DNA of 64,000 nt from Lytechinus pictus. Taxonomy: Eukaryota; Echinodermata; Echinoidea; Temnopleuroida; Toxopneustidae. The position numbers and the translations under genes are program-made. Below the pieces are notes generated by a model, which had not been told where the DNA came from, did not search any database, and saw only the letters and a program-made list of their open reading frames with translations. The stretch covers positions 14,062,001 through 14,126,000 of the forward strand of contig NW_026974140.1 in the NCBI RefSeq assembly GCF_037042905.1, read 5' to 3'. Below are positions 50,251 through 62,474 of the stretch, one piece after another. The number at the start of each line of letters is the position of its first letter. The first letter of the stretch is position 1.

Positions 50251-50896
50251 ATTAACACTGAAAATCCTTGGGGTTCTGGAAGGCTGATACTATGTAACAT
50301 CAGGCAAAGTGACTGAATCATCAACACACTGTTTAATGAATCAAGGGACAGTATCAAGTTGCTAATATTAAAACTATAGATGGAAAGAAATCAAAGAACT
50401 TTACAAATTACAGGTTTCAATGGAAAAAAACTTGTTTTGAAGAAGGACATTTGAGAAAGAATCATGTTGAAGAAGTGGTCAGGGATTGCAAGGAAGAACC
50501 TTGGAAAGATCCAGACTGCAAAGAGTTCCAGGTCGGTCCATAGCGAGGATGGAGCCGGGAACAGCAGCGGAGAGGATGGTCCTGGAGCCAGCAGCCTGGA
50601 GAACAGTGAACCAGAGCTGTGTATCCAGCTCCTAAGGATTCCCTCAATCAACAACTACACAGGACTGAAGAGGAGGATCCAGACAAGCTCCACGGAATGG
50701 CTGGAGGGGTTCCTGGAGCTGGATGGACTAGGGGTGCTCCTGGATGTGGTGGAGCGGCTCTCAGATCGCGGTATGAGCTTCGCGGATGCATACCTCCAGG
50801 TGGAGATCGTAGGGTGCATCAAGGCGGTGATGAACTCCAAAACTGGCATGGATTTCCTGATTGAGAGTGTGGACTTCACCCGGAAACTAGCTAGAG
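50251..50896 (+). CDS. INF2: INF2-like formin, first coding exon (partial gene)
   Basis: This exon encodes the first 144 residues (ATG at 50464) of a formin closest to inverted formin-2, an actin nucleating, elongating and severing protein of the cytoplasm and ER. Residues 1-45 are a basic then Ser/Gly-rich leader. From about residue 46 the chain follows the INF2 GTPase-binding/FH3 armadillo start: EPELCIQLLRIPSINNYTGL (49-68), then WLEGFLELDGLGVLLDVVERL, then a CIKAVMNSKTGMDFL block matching the INF2 pattern C-RAVMNS-GI-YI. I compared these from memory of the family. An in-frame TGA at 50452 lies four codons upstream of the ATG, which supports this start. A GTGAGA donor follows AG at 50896, leaving phase 1; the open frame on to 50910 is intron read-through. 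A pyrimidine-rich acceptor (ATTGCAG) ends at 50250, so 50251-50463 may be 5'UTR. No later exon was recognised before the window end. The formin call is firm; INF2 rather than another FH3 formin is likely. Confidence 0.88.
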
Positions 50897-51063
50897 GTGA
50901 GAATTCCTAATGTTCTTTCACTCTAGATTTTATCATTAAATGTTTATCTTGGTTACAAAGCTTTCTAAACTTGGTAACACTACATAAATGAATGGGTTTA
51001 TATTCACTTGTTCTACAAGCAGTCCATCTAATACCACATGTAAGAAACTCTTATGGCCTACTC

Positions 51064-51353
51064 TTAAATTGGTCTAATTTCCATTTGGTCTACCATAAAC
51101 TTTGTCTTTTGCCCAGTTAGTCTAATTCTTGTTTAATCTAATGGCCAGATAGTCAACTTTACACTGATATTCTACATATTATTTGTTACTTTGTGGAATA
51201 AAATTAGGTTTTAATAAAAAGACCATCTAACCATGTAGACTAAGTGGTGTATTAGACCAAGTGGATATTAGACAGAATGGGTAACTTGAGATGAGCTTAA
51301 ATGGAATAGGCTAAATGGCAATTAGGCCAAATGGTTTTGGTAGATGAACTACT
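51064..51353. repeat. Inverted repeat with GGTCTAAT words
   Basis: Left arm TTGGTCTAATTTCCATTTGGTCTACC; right arm the diverged inverse, with GGCTAAATGGCAATTAGGCC then AAATGGTTTTGGTAGA. The interior holds more TTAGTCTA and TAGACCAAG words in both orientations. Sits in the INF2-like intron. Confidence 0.7.
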
Positions 51354-52974
51354 TGTAGGAATAGACCATGTGGGATCAGACCAAACATAATGTATATTAA
51401 GCAGGTGTAGGTCAATAGGAAACTTACCAATGAATAAGCCCCACCCAGCACTTAATATTATACTTCATTCAATCTTATTCACTAACAAATGAAAAGAAAA
51501 TAACTTTGCGAGTTTTCAAAAAGGAATCAGCTCCATAGAGGTTTGTCAAACAAGAAAAGAATTTCACAGGAGAATTAAATTGGCTTTTTTCAGACTACAA
51601 ACCATTATCGTTGCCTGTATACCCTCTAGCTAGACCAGGCCTTTGTATGTTCATGAATACTGTGGGATATAATTTTCTTGGTAAACACAGGTTATTAAAT
51701 TTTGTCTTTCCAATCTTTGTGCCAATATATCACAGTGATTGTTCAGTTTCAAAACAAAAGTATGAGCAATTGTTACACCCTCTGAAAATATTGTCAGCAG
51801 ATTCAAGTCAATGCATTATTCCTGGAAACAACTTTGATCCAAATTTACAAAAAATATGGTCCAATCTAATTGACTTTTATAATATGTTTTATTTCCCATG
51901 GTGTCTTGTGACCAATGGGGTGACTTTGCTATAATTCCTAGTCTTGTGATTCTTTTTCAATTGAGCAAATTCATTACAAATTTATTCCAAATACATTCAG
52001 TCGCAGACATATTTTTTAAAACCAAATATATAAGATAACTAGTGCCATTCCAAAAGACAAATTTAATTGTGTTTACATCAGCAGTAAGATAAGGGGGATG
52101 TTATTTCTATTTTTTGTCAATGAGATGTTTAACTCATGATGTTTAATAAGAAATGAGATAGGAAAGGAGACGATTCCATTTTGGCTTCCATAGCCTTATC
52201 TCAGATACATAGTTCACCTGTCTTTCTTCTGTCAAATACAAATCACGTTCATTGTCATCATCACAATGAAAATGTAATTTCATTTCTTTTTCAAGAAATT
52301 GTCATTTTAATGAGAACTCCTACAAAATGTGATTTTTGTGTTCTTATTTGCATATTGCAAAGATTTATTTCAACCCCCGTATGTCTGTGGACGTCCTTCA
52401 AACATGTAATTTATGCTGTAATGGATCAAATCAAGAATCTAAAACTAAGTTTTGAACCAAAATTTAAAAAACATACTTTTGCATTATGTTATGAATGACA
52501 AATAAATTTCTAAGTTAGACTTAGCATAATGTTTTGGAAGTTGAGTTGACTGTGACTGCTAAAAAGTTAATTGATGTCTTTAAAGTTATCACAAAGTTTG
52601 TCATTGCAAATTATCTTTTGAATGTGAACAGGGGCTTTGAGTGCTCACCTGTGCTTTGTGTATACCAATACCTCTTTTACTCCTCAGATTGAAACCCAAG
52701 TAGTTGGTGCGCTGGGAATATCAGAGTCGATTCCCAGATACATGAGAAGGGGTAGCTCATCACGCTTAAGTGATACATTGATATGTTTATGAATATCATC
52801 CTCAGATGTGTATCATCCTGAATAGACTTTGACATAATGATGCACTCTAAATGCCTACATGTCATCGACTATTCTATCAGTTCTGAAGACCAATGCCGAA
52901 CCTGGCAGAACTAAGGTCTCTAACATGATAGTGGTTTTTCCACCGGGATTCACTCCCAAGATCTTTGTACAAGA

Positions 52975-53180
52975 ACTATTAAAATGTTGAGTAAAATTTT
53001 GACCAACATTGAGCAAAATAGGAACATGAATGATTGTTTGGTAAAATATCAGATTGAAAAAAATGTTTCAGGGGTAAAATTATCACAATGTCACGTAATA
53101 TTTACACAGGATTTAACATTATTTACCCAGCCAACATGCATAATATCCTTTACATTGTGTAACATTTTGACAGTGTGATG
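52975..53180. mobile_element. Degenerate relative of the GGGTAAAA MITEs
   Basis: TGAGTAAAATTTTGACCAAC, GAGCAAAATAGGAACATG on the left and TTACCCAGCCAACATGCATA on the right echo the interior of the 3661-3871 element. Ends are no longer clear. Confidence 0.4.
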
Positions 53181-56100
53181 TTGTATTATTAAGGTTTTCT
53201 CCAATACTGTAAAATGCTAGAAACTATTTCACAATATTTAGCTATCTTATCAGATGTAAAAATACTGTTGTTTCATTTCTTTGAATATTGCCCTCACAAA
53301 TTGCCCACAGAAGGTAAGTTTGTATTTGCCATTTTGTAATGACATTGGTAGGCTTTTAAAGAGAATGTCAAAATGATTTCAATTGCAAATTTTTGCATAT
53401 ATTCTTGCAAGTTAAAAGTAAAACTGCTGAAAAAGGGCATAGATATTAGTACAACTACTGTGTTTCAGCATATCAAAATATTTTCAGAATGCAAGAATTG
53501 TGTTGTCTCTGGGATGATCTTGTTTTTCTTTGCTATTCTTGCAGCAGTCTTTCAAGAATATACTTTGTAGACGATATTTTGCATGCACAGATTGCCTTTA
53601 ACAAAACCTCTATCACCTATTTGCCTTTATCTCAAACGTGAATGATGACAGTTGAGATTTGAGAGAAACATTACAAGATCTTTCTACATTTTTTTATGTG
53701 TTTGAAATGTGAGACAATTTTCAAGATTACAAAGGAACTGATTTGTATGAACATAGTAGCCTTTAGCTCTAACAATCTTCACTAACACTAATGAACAAGT
53801 AGTTTTCACAGTTTGATGTGAAGCGATATCTAATTTTGGTACTATTCACTGCTCTAGGGGTTATTTTGTATCCTTTTTTTTAGTGCGGGGGGGGGGGGGC
53901 CTTGGGGCTTTGATGGAGATGAGATGTGTTTGTTGCACAAATTATTATTCCAACCTTAATTTCAAGGCAAAAGACAGTGGTTCATTGAATAATGTACGAG
54001 AATTCTAAAAATTATACCATTTTGAGTGATATTTAAATGATTTACATTATATTTTAAACATTATGTTATATAAATCGAATTACCGTTCATGGCTGTTATA
54101 TTTTTCTTCTTGTAATTTTACGAACAATACAAGGTCTATGCACAAACCCCAAAATTAAAACTAGGGGAACTGAGATTGCAAAGTTATGTTTTAATACTCT
54201 ATAATAGTATGTATGCACAACAGTTAATTAAAGTTGATAATGTAATTGTCCAAAGCATTTAAATATGAACAAATTTCTAACCTTGCTAATTAGTTAATTG
54301 TAGTTCAGACAACATCATATTTTAAAACTAAATAATCTACATGTAATACTACTCCCAATTGTAAGCTAATAATTTTTTTTCTCTACATAACTGTACTTTA
54401 AAGATTCTTGCTCTCAGTTGGTTGTTTTTGTCAAGCAAAGCAATTTTGTCATATGTATACAACTTGACAATGAAATATTTTTGGCATGATTTGTGCCATA
54501 TTTATTTCATGCATTTTTATATGAATCTGCTTTTAGAATTAATAGTTTAATGCCATCTACATTGAAGTATATAATCTGTGCAGCTACATTGCTTGCATGA
54601 AGTGATACCTTTTATATTTAAGACGTACTTTAATGTTTAAAAATAAAGCAGCTGCCAGTAGTCTCCCTGCTGACAATGAGTTTATTTGAGTTGTTTAATT
54701 ATTTTATTGCGAATTGTTCATTATTGTGGATTCAGTCAATCTTTTGACTTTTCTTGCTATTTCACCAGTTTTATTGTAGGCCTTAATCCTGCATAATGTT
54801 TTTGCTGAGGACAATATGACCTGTTTCTTTCATCCCCTCATAATGTGCAGAAATAATGTTTGTTTTAATAGCTTTAATAAGGATAATGAGTTTTTATGTG
54901 TAGATATGACACCCTAAATAACAACAGCTGGTATTCCTTTTTTGCCCCTTGACTTTTGTTTTGCCCTTTCCCCTTCTCTTTCCAAATATTTGATCTGCTT
55001 TTCAGTTCAATTCATAATTTCAATGTCTTGAAATAATGTTCCTTCATTTCAAGGATTGTGAAAATGTTTTGCATTGTTTTTTGTTTTGCTTGTTTTGACA
55101 AGGAAATGGAATGAAGCTACTGAAAGGTCACACTCATCATAATGATATCGCTGATAAATTGGTGAATGAAAATAAATTTTCTGTTCGCCAAGCACTCTGT
55201 TACTTTCAGCTTTTATCGTATTAACCTTTTATGAATTTGGTTTGATGATGCTGCTTCTATACTCAAATTGTGATATATTTCCTTAACAACATGACTGATT
55301 TACACAGTACTTTGCATTTTTAAGTAGACCTAGAGCTGAATACAAGTAGACCTGAATTTGAATTTTTATTTTGGATAGCATACATTGGCATGCATTTGAA
55401 TCAAAATAAACATGGGTTCATGAATATTAAAAAATTGCTCAATGAAATTATCAAGGTAACCAAGACGAATGACAACAAATAGGTATAATAATCAGAAGAA
55501 TGAAAGTTTATATCTGTTACTGTTAGATATCCAGACTGTTATCTCTTGAAATTTGTGATCAAAGTGGGGAACGATGTACAAGTTTAAACAAAAGAAGTTA
55601 TCAAAATAAAGAATGAATAGATTTGTCAAAGTTCTGTGATTATTATGTCTGTTCAGAAGCCCCCTTATAAGTTTGAGAAAATATTCCATGAATGAATTAC
55701 AAATTTAATGCGGTGTTATTTTTGTGTGTACTGAGAAACATATTTTTTTATTTTTTCATACGGTACTTAAATCATGAAATCAGACAGATAAGTTTCCCAT
55801 CTTGAAGCAAAATCTTGAACTTGCATACAATGTCTCCCTGATTGATACAGTTATTATCTCCATTGAAATGTAATGAAAAAAATTCCCTGTTCGACTTCTC
55901 AATAAATCCTCCTACAAAGTGAAGGTCAAAGCAGGAAGCCCAGAAGATGAAAAGAAGTGAAATATTGAATTGTGATAATTAGCCTCATTGCTGAGCAGAT
56001 CATATGATCAATCAATGTACAGATTTAAAAGTCTATTTTGGGCTTTGAATTATGGGTCAGTGGGTCAAGCCATGTATTGATTTACTAATATACTGTGATT

Positions 56101-58889
56101 ACATATGTATTGGCAACCTGTGTATCACCTATAGCATAAGCCTGTGACCTGTAAAATTAGGAAAATATCAATGCATACCTATAAATAAGTGAGCTACTTT
56201 TATACTGCATTACAGCTCCCTTCGTGATTGGACACACCTGGTTACATCCATTGTAAAAAAAGACAAGGCATAAAGATGGGTAAAAAAATATATTAAAAAG
56301 TAAGATTTACTCAGAAAATGGTGTAGTATATAAAACTATATATGCATCTATGACAGTGTAATTTAATTTAGAAAGTTTGTTGTGTAAGTGATTGCATTTT
56401 TGAGAAGTATGAAGTGAAAATAGGGTATACATGTAGTGTTACTCTGGGATACATAATTCCCGAATGATATAGATTTGGAAAGGGAATGTATAAAAATATG
56501 GTGGGAGGCAGACTGCCATAACGTTTTTACCTTCTTTAATATATATGGATCCCTGAGTTTTGAGTGTAAGATGGGCTGTAAAATCTATTAAAGAATGGTG
56601 TATTTCATTTGAATTGTCAATTTGTAAATTATAGTAATTCATAGATTAGAGCTGTGTGGTAATTCAATGGTACAGGTTTCCCCAAAGGAAAAAATGTGGC
56701 ACATTCCCTGTATTTTATGTTGGTTATATTAAAATCAGAAGTCAGGATGATAAATGTCACATACTACATGTATGCAACATTTAGTTAAATGAAAGTATAC
56801 AATTTCTATCCAGTTATCTTATCACCATTGTTGAAATAGTGATCATGATGGATAATCCTATTATTGTTTTTTTTATTCCTATTTTTCTGGGTTATTCAAA
56901 ACCATGCAAACAGTTTGTTTGGTGTCATTGAAATATCTCATTATAGTGCATGCATAATCTGTATAGAATATCTCAACTGTAACTCTGCAAATTTAATGTT
57001 CACTGTTTAGCTCATATCCGTCTACAGAAGCTGAAGAAAGGATTGGGTTCATGAAACTATGCAACTGTAACTATGAAAACACAATGCATGATTTCACCAC
57101 CTGTCTATTTAACATTTTTTCTACTTCTACTTTTTCTTTCTACTTCTTTGGTTTATCAATCAAACATTGTCCTCCATTCTTTGAGTAGCTACATGAGCAT
57201 TTTGCAAAATAATATGAATAATGCACCCCAACTGTAATGCTTGAAACATTCTATCGGAATACTGAAGCTCATAGGAACTAATCGGTGCACTGTTGTAGGA
57301 TAATCATACATTTACGAAACGTTATAATTATTCCAAGTAGTACAGTGCAAGTATGAATAGGATGATTTTTTAAGTGTTATGTGCATTTATGGTATTGAAT
57401 TGATGATAGAAGCTTCTCTTAGTCTTTTTATTCATTGAGATACTGTACAGAAACCTGCACAACAGTTTGAAATACACCAGGCCTTACAGCAAAGAAGAAG
57501 CAATTATGAAGTAAACGTTCTGTAAAGACCTTTCAGACATTGTACATCCCTGCCCATCCCATGTTATGTGACCTTCCTAATAGTAAATAGCTCTCAGATT
57601 GAATGGAAGGAGACATCACAATGCCCTCTTGCTATTTCGCATCAATAATTCTGGTATTTCAATTGTATGCAGTTCAAAAGAAATTTAAGCCATTGGCAGA
57701 ATTGTGGGATTCATGAAAGAGGATTATTTTCGCCTCCTCTCATAGAGATTGTGTCGACTTCTGTGATACAAGTCATGAACATGTCATGATTATTCAAATG
57801 TCAACAGGAACCATGTCAAGTGTGTTGATATTGTTGTCACATCATTTTGCAGAATTTTCAGCGTTTATTGGATATGATATACAAAATAAATTCACATTGC
57901 ATGAACATAATTATATTATTATATAAAGTACATGGAGTTGGAAATAAATAATAATAATAAAAAAGCAATGTATGTAAGTACAAAGTAATTGTATTAATTG
58001 TAGATGACTAGGCCTATATGGTTGTGTATCTGTAGTAAGAAGACAAAATTCAATTTTTTGTTTAATTATTATTGGATGCAGAAACAAAATGAATAGTGGG
58101 AAGAAAATATTTGGGTGAAAATGCAAATCAGTATTGGGCAGTTTTCGTTATTAACCAGAGCACATGCATGTAGCACACTTGAATTCATCAACTTAGTTCA
58201 CATTGACGAAGATACATGGTTTGAGGTGTGATTACACTTCCTACCACTCTTGTGTACAGCCATTTTACCACTTATTTCACAAATATGAATGTCTAATTTT
58301 TGCTATTTATTTTAAACCATTGAAAGGGCCATTTTTGGTCAAATTGGCACATTCTTGCTAATACATGTGTGTCTATGGATTCTGCTAGTTCTCAGTATAC
58401 CTTTGCTAATTCCTCTCTGCAATGTAATGTGTGAGTATTGCTTATCAAAACCTTGCAAAGATGTTTAAAAACATTATGTAATGGGTCATTTAGTCCCTTT
58501 AATTATAATATTTGTTCTTGATTGTAAGCCCCCAACAGCCCTGGACACTAGTAGTCAATTATGATAACAAACCCACAGGAATGTTTGTAACATTGATTTG
58601 TTCCTTTACTTCCTCTACAATTTGCATTCACTCAAAGAAAATGTGTATCTATTTACTGATTGAGTTTAGCGTGAAGGTTAGTCAATAGAGGAATGTTTGT
58701 ATTATACCTCTGCAAATTATTGTGATGTCATTAGAATATTATTGTCATTCATTGACCAGGAAAGTGTTTGTGCATTCTACATTACTTGGTTGCAAAATAA
58801 GTACAGACCAGCTGTGCTTTAATAGTGAAACTGGTGAAGCTCTGGATATACTTTTAACCATAAATAGACTGGGCTATTCCAACACCTAA

Positions 58890-59563
58890 GAAGACGGAGA
58901 GGGGGGGGGGGCTCCTTATGATCTCTGCCATTGATCTCGCAATCGCGACAAAAATTGGCATGCGCTGCGTGGCATAATCTACAAAATGGTAAGATCAAAT
59001 TCTGCGAAAAATCTCATTGCTAACTAATTATGCTAATTTATGCGTAAAATCAAATATTTGCTCTAATTAACTAAATAATGCCCCTATAACGCTAATTTTT
59101 GGTTCACAGACTCTTTACAAAAATCTGATCAAGTGTACTTTTAAAGAAATGTGACAACATCACATTTATATTTTTATGATGTATTTTATTGTTTTCTATT
59201 ATTATGCATTTCCTTGTTTTTCGACTTTTTGTTTTTTATTGTCTTTTCAATGGAAATTTATTTTGACTTTAAAAAAGAAGATGAAATTAATTGATTTTAA
59301 TCAGTAAAAAGGAAAAATAATAATACATTTATGAATTTGGCTAAAATCACTATTTGCATTGGTCTTATACATGAATTCATGTATAAGAGCAATTTTGGTC
59401 AGGCATGGACTTACGAAATGTTGCGTTATTTTGGAACCGCACACCGGGGGTCACAATTTTGGTCTTAAAGTCTTAAAAAGCGACATAGTCAAAAAAATTT
59501 GCAGATTTATTGCGAAAAAAGTCAAGGGGGGCTCAATCAGCCCCCCCCCCCCCGCAGTCTTTT
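58890..59563. mobile_element. G/C-run-ended repeat, about 670 bp
   Basis: Left end AGACGGAGAGGGGGGGGGGG, CTCC; right end GGGGGGCTCAATCAGCCCCC continuing into CCCGCAGTCT. The ends are inverse variants. A perfect 24-bp palindrome lies at 59364-59387 (CTTATACATGAA and its inverse). No coding frame recognised. Confidence 0.65.
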
Positions 59564-61913
59564 TAGGGTTAATCCTGACAAATTTATTCTTTAATCTCAG
59601 ATGATTTGAATTCATTCCACAAGGTGAAAAGATGTTCGGTTGTTGGACTTATTTGAAATGTAGTCCCATTTTCCTTATTTTGCCACCCTCCCAATCCCTT
59701 CCTGAATTAAATGAGAAATTTCAAATCAAATTAAAAACATAAATTTTTTGCTTACTGTAGTTTGAAAAAATGATAAAGGAAGCCTATTCTGCAAAGCTAG
59801 ATGTATATAAGTAATATGATTATTGGCATGCTTGATGATTTCTTAAACCAAATATATCTGGATCATTGTGTATTATATTGGAATGATTATTCGGATTGGA
59901 AATATTATTTCTTTATTTACACAAAATATCTCATGGCCATTATTCATAATGGGTTCTTGAATTATGTTGTATAAAAATGAGATTTATTTTATAATGGATA
60001 TTTTTAATCGACATAAGGATGATAAAGGATCATGATGCATGTAATGGGATAACAACTTTTATTGCATTAAAACCAATATAGCAATGATACCTGAAGGTCA
60101 TGATGCAACTGAAATGAAACGGTTTTGGCTTTTATTGAATGAAGTTAGTTTAAACTTAACTAAGATGTTTCAGCCTTCTGCATCATGTACTGTACAGTGT
60201 ACTTTGTATAATGCATGACCTTGAAACATTGGCAATGAAATGAGATTTTTGTTGATTTGAATGAGTAAGGTATTGGTGAAATCACTTGATCATAGCTTCC
60301 AAAAGCAAATATTAACACCCACCTAGAAGTATTGCTTGGCTGGTGATATAGTGTGAAAGAATAATGTGGTTTCCTTTCGAGGCAGTAGTGTAGATGTAGG
60401 TTGTATTTTATCCTCTGAATACCAGAATAATTATTGACTTGTCTTTTAATGATTATAAAACAGGTGAGTGGAAATAAATGAAATAAGTTAGGAGAAGCAC
60501 TTAACAATTTGGAAATATGTGTATAATATAAATACCCTAAAATATTGACTTTCTTACTATTACTTTACAAAATACAGATTCTCTAGATTTTTACTTTTAG
60601 AAATCACATAGATATAATGATTGAGTAATGTTTTTTTATTTTTGTAAAATGCTAATTTTTTAATGTGGCCATGTTAAATTTTCCCTTTGGTTGGAAAAAT
60701 ATTCACAACATCACTATTTGTAACCTATCCAACACATTTCATTTGATTCTGTTGTTGGTTTCTGGGTTTTTGAATAATTATCAAAATAATAATACCGGTA
60801 TTCATATTCAACTTTAATTGGATGTTTTAATCACAATGTTCCCTTTATGTGTCTTTAGACTTGAAAGTGTGATACTTTTGTGTAATCAACCAGGCACATT
60901 AATTAGGAACAAGAGACTGCAATATTCATTTTACATTAGATTTACATTAAAAAATGTGTGTATTATTTCATTAATTACGACTTAAAACGTAAACCCATAC
61001 CCGGTTACGAAGTGATGGTTACGGAGTGACATCAGAAATATCCACTCACGGGCAACGTAAAATGAACTTATATTTTAAATTTTTTGTTTGATATGATGTA
61101 AAATGATGGCCTTCAGATTATCCAAAAGGAATTTTACAAAACAAGCAATAGTTTTCTGTTAAATTGAAATTAAGTAAAAAACAATATATGTAGTCCCATG
61201 TATGGAATTTCTTGTATGGGTTTTGATTCTCCTATAAGGAGATGCGTAAGAAAAAAAATTGTGGCTATTTATGTTCCCCTTTTGTATTTATGAAATTCCA
61301 TATGAGTTTTTGATAGAAAAATTTGATCCAGATTTGAAATAGAGCCAATATAAATTTTTGGAAAATGTCCACTTTTGCTTGGAACTGCCCATTACTGTCA
61401 CAGTTATTTGACTTAGATGCAGTGCCTAATCCACACTGTAGAGTGGTCAAGATGCTAATGAACTGTATAAACGCAATCACTAGAAAATCTACAAACCGGA
61501 ACGGAACATTCCTTTTTTGGGTTTTAAGTCTTGTATTATTTCAAACCCAAATGATAGTGTTGTATTTTTCCTTGAGGTTTATCACTAGATTTACATCTTC
61601 TATGTACATGTAACATTTAAAAGACCTTTTGATTTTGAGTAGCTAAAATGTGTTTAAAGCCTCAAGTCTGTACTGTTAATCAAGTTGGCAACTTTTATCA
61701 TGCGAAGAGTATCTTAAGTAATTATGAATGCACTCTTCTGAATCAAATTAAACATTTGTGATGGTAGATTTGTCCTCTCTCAATGTCATTCGATTGTCAT
61801 TTGAAATAAAAATAATTTCTCACTCAATAAATAACCTTAGCATCAATCACAGCTGACAATAAAAGTGTTTGGTAATCGCTACCACATCTGCTGGTACTGA
61901 CAAGCCTATATCT

Positions 61914-62474
61914 CTAATGGCGCTTGTGCCCGACTGGTCTTATATGCTTTTTACACTGGATTTCCTTAAACCGTACTATCGCTAACTCCGTACTACTAGT
62001 AATTATGTCCTTTTTCACACGTGCCAAATTTACTGGCTAACCCTGGCTAAAGAAATGCTTGCTTAAATCAAACATAATTCAGTAATCCCTGACTTGTGGT
62101 AGCCATTCATGAGTTCTTATCTCTGATTGGACAAGAGCGCTGGCTATATTGCCCCGAGGGCATAAAATTGAGCATCTTAATCCCGGACTATCCCTCATAC
62201 ACTTTGCAAACATGATATATGTAAAAAAGAAATTTAGCCCCACCTATAGTACAGGGTTAAGGAACTTTTTGCTAGTGTAAAAAGCATATAAGGTGCCTGA
62301 CTAGTCCGTCAGTCCAGGGTTTGATCACCAGCCACGGTACCTACATGTATGCCTGTGAGCAAGGCATTTAATCGACAGTGCTCTTTTATCCTACATTCAA
62401 ATAAATGGAAATGCTATTCACATACCTGGAAACTGTGTTTGCCCCCCCCCAAAAAAAAAAAAAAAAAAAAAAAA
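61914..62474 (+). mobile_element. SINE interrupted by a MITE
   Basis: The right part (62293 on) has GACTAGTCCGTCAGTCCAGG, a B-box-like GGTTTGATCACC (62318-62329) and TGAGCAAGGCATTTAATCG, a body seen in tRNA-derived SINEs. It ends in a C run and a 24-nt A run (62451-62474). The left part (61914-61938, TAATGGCGCTTGTGCCCGAC, TGGT) fits the tRNA-like head. The MITE at 61939-62292 separates them. Confidence 0.6.
61939..62292. mobile_element. MITE, 354 bp, with 19-bp perfect TIRs
   Basis: CTTATATGCTTTTTACACT (61939-61957) is exactly inverted at 62274-62292. A second matching stretch follows inward: TTCCTTAAACCGTACTAT on the left against ATAGTACAGGGTTAAGGAA on the right. Directly outside lie GTGCCCGACTGGT (61926-61938) and GTGCCTGACTAGT (62293-62305), a 13-bp direct repeat with two mismatches, best read as a target-site duplication. 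Non-coding. Confidence 0.88.

Noticed and set aside
50619..50864. Alternative frame over the INF2-like exon
   Set aside because: Shadow of the real frame; the 50464 frame matches the formin FH3 domain.
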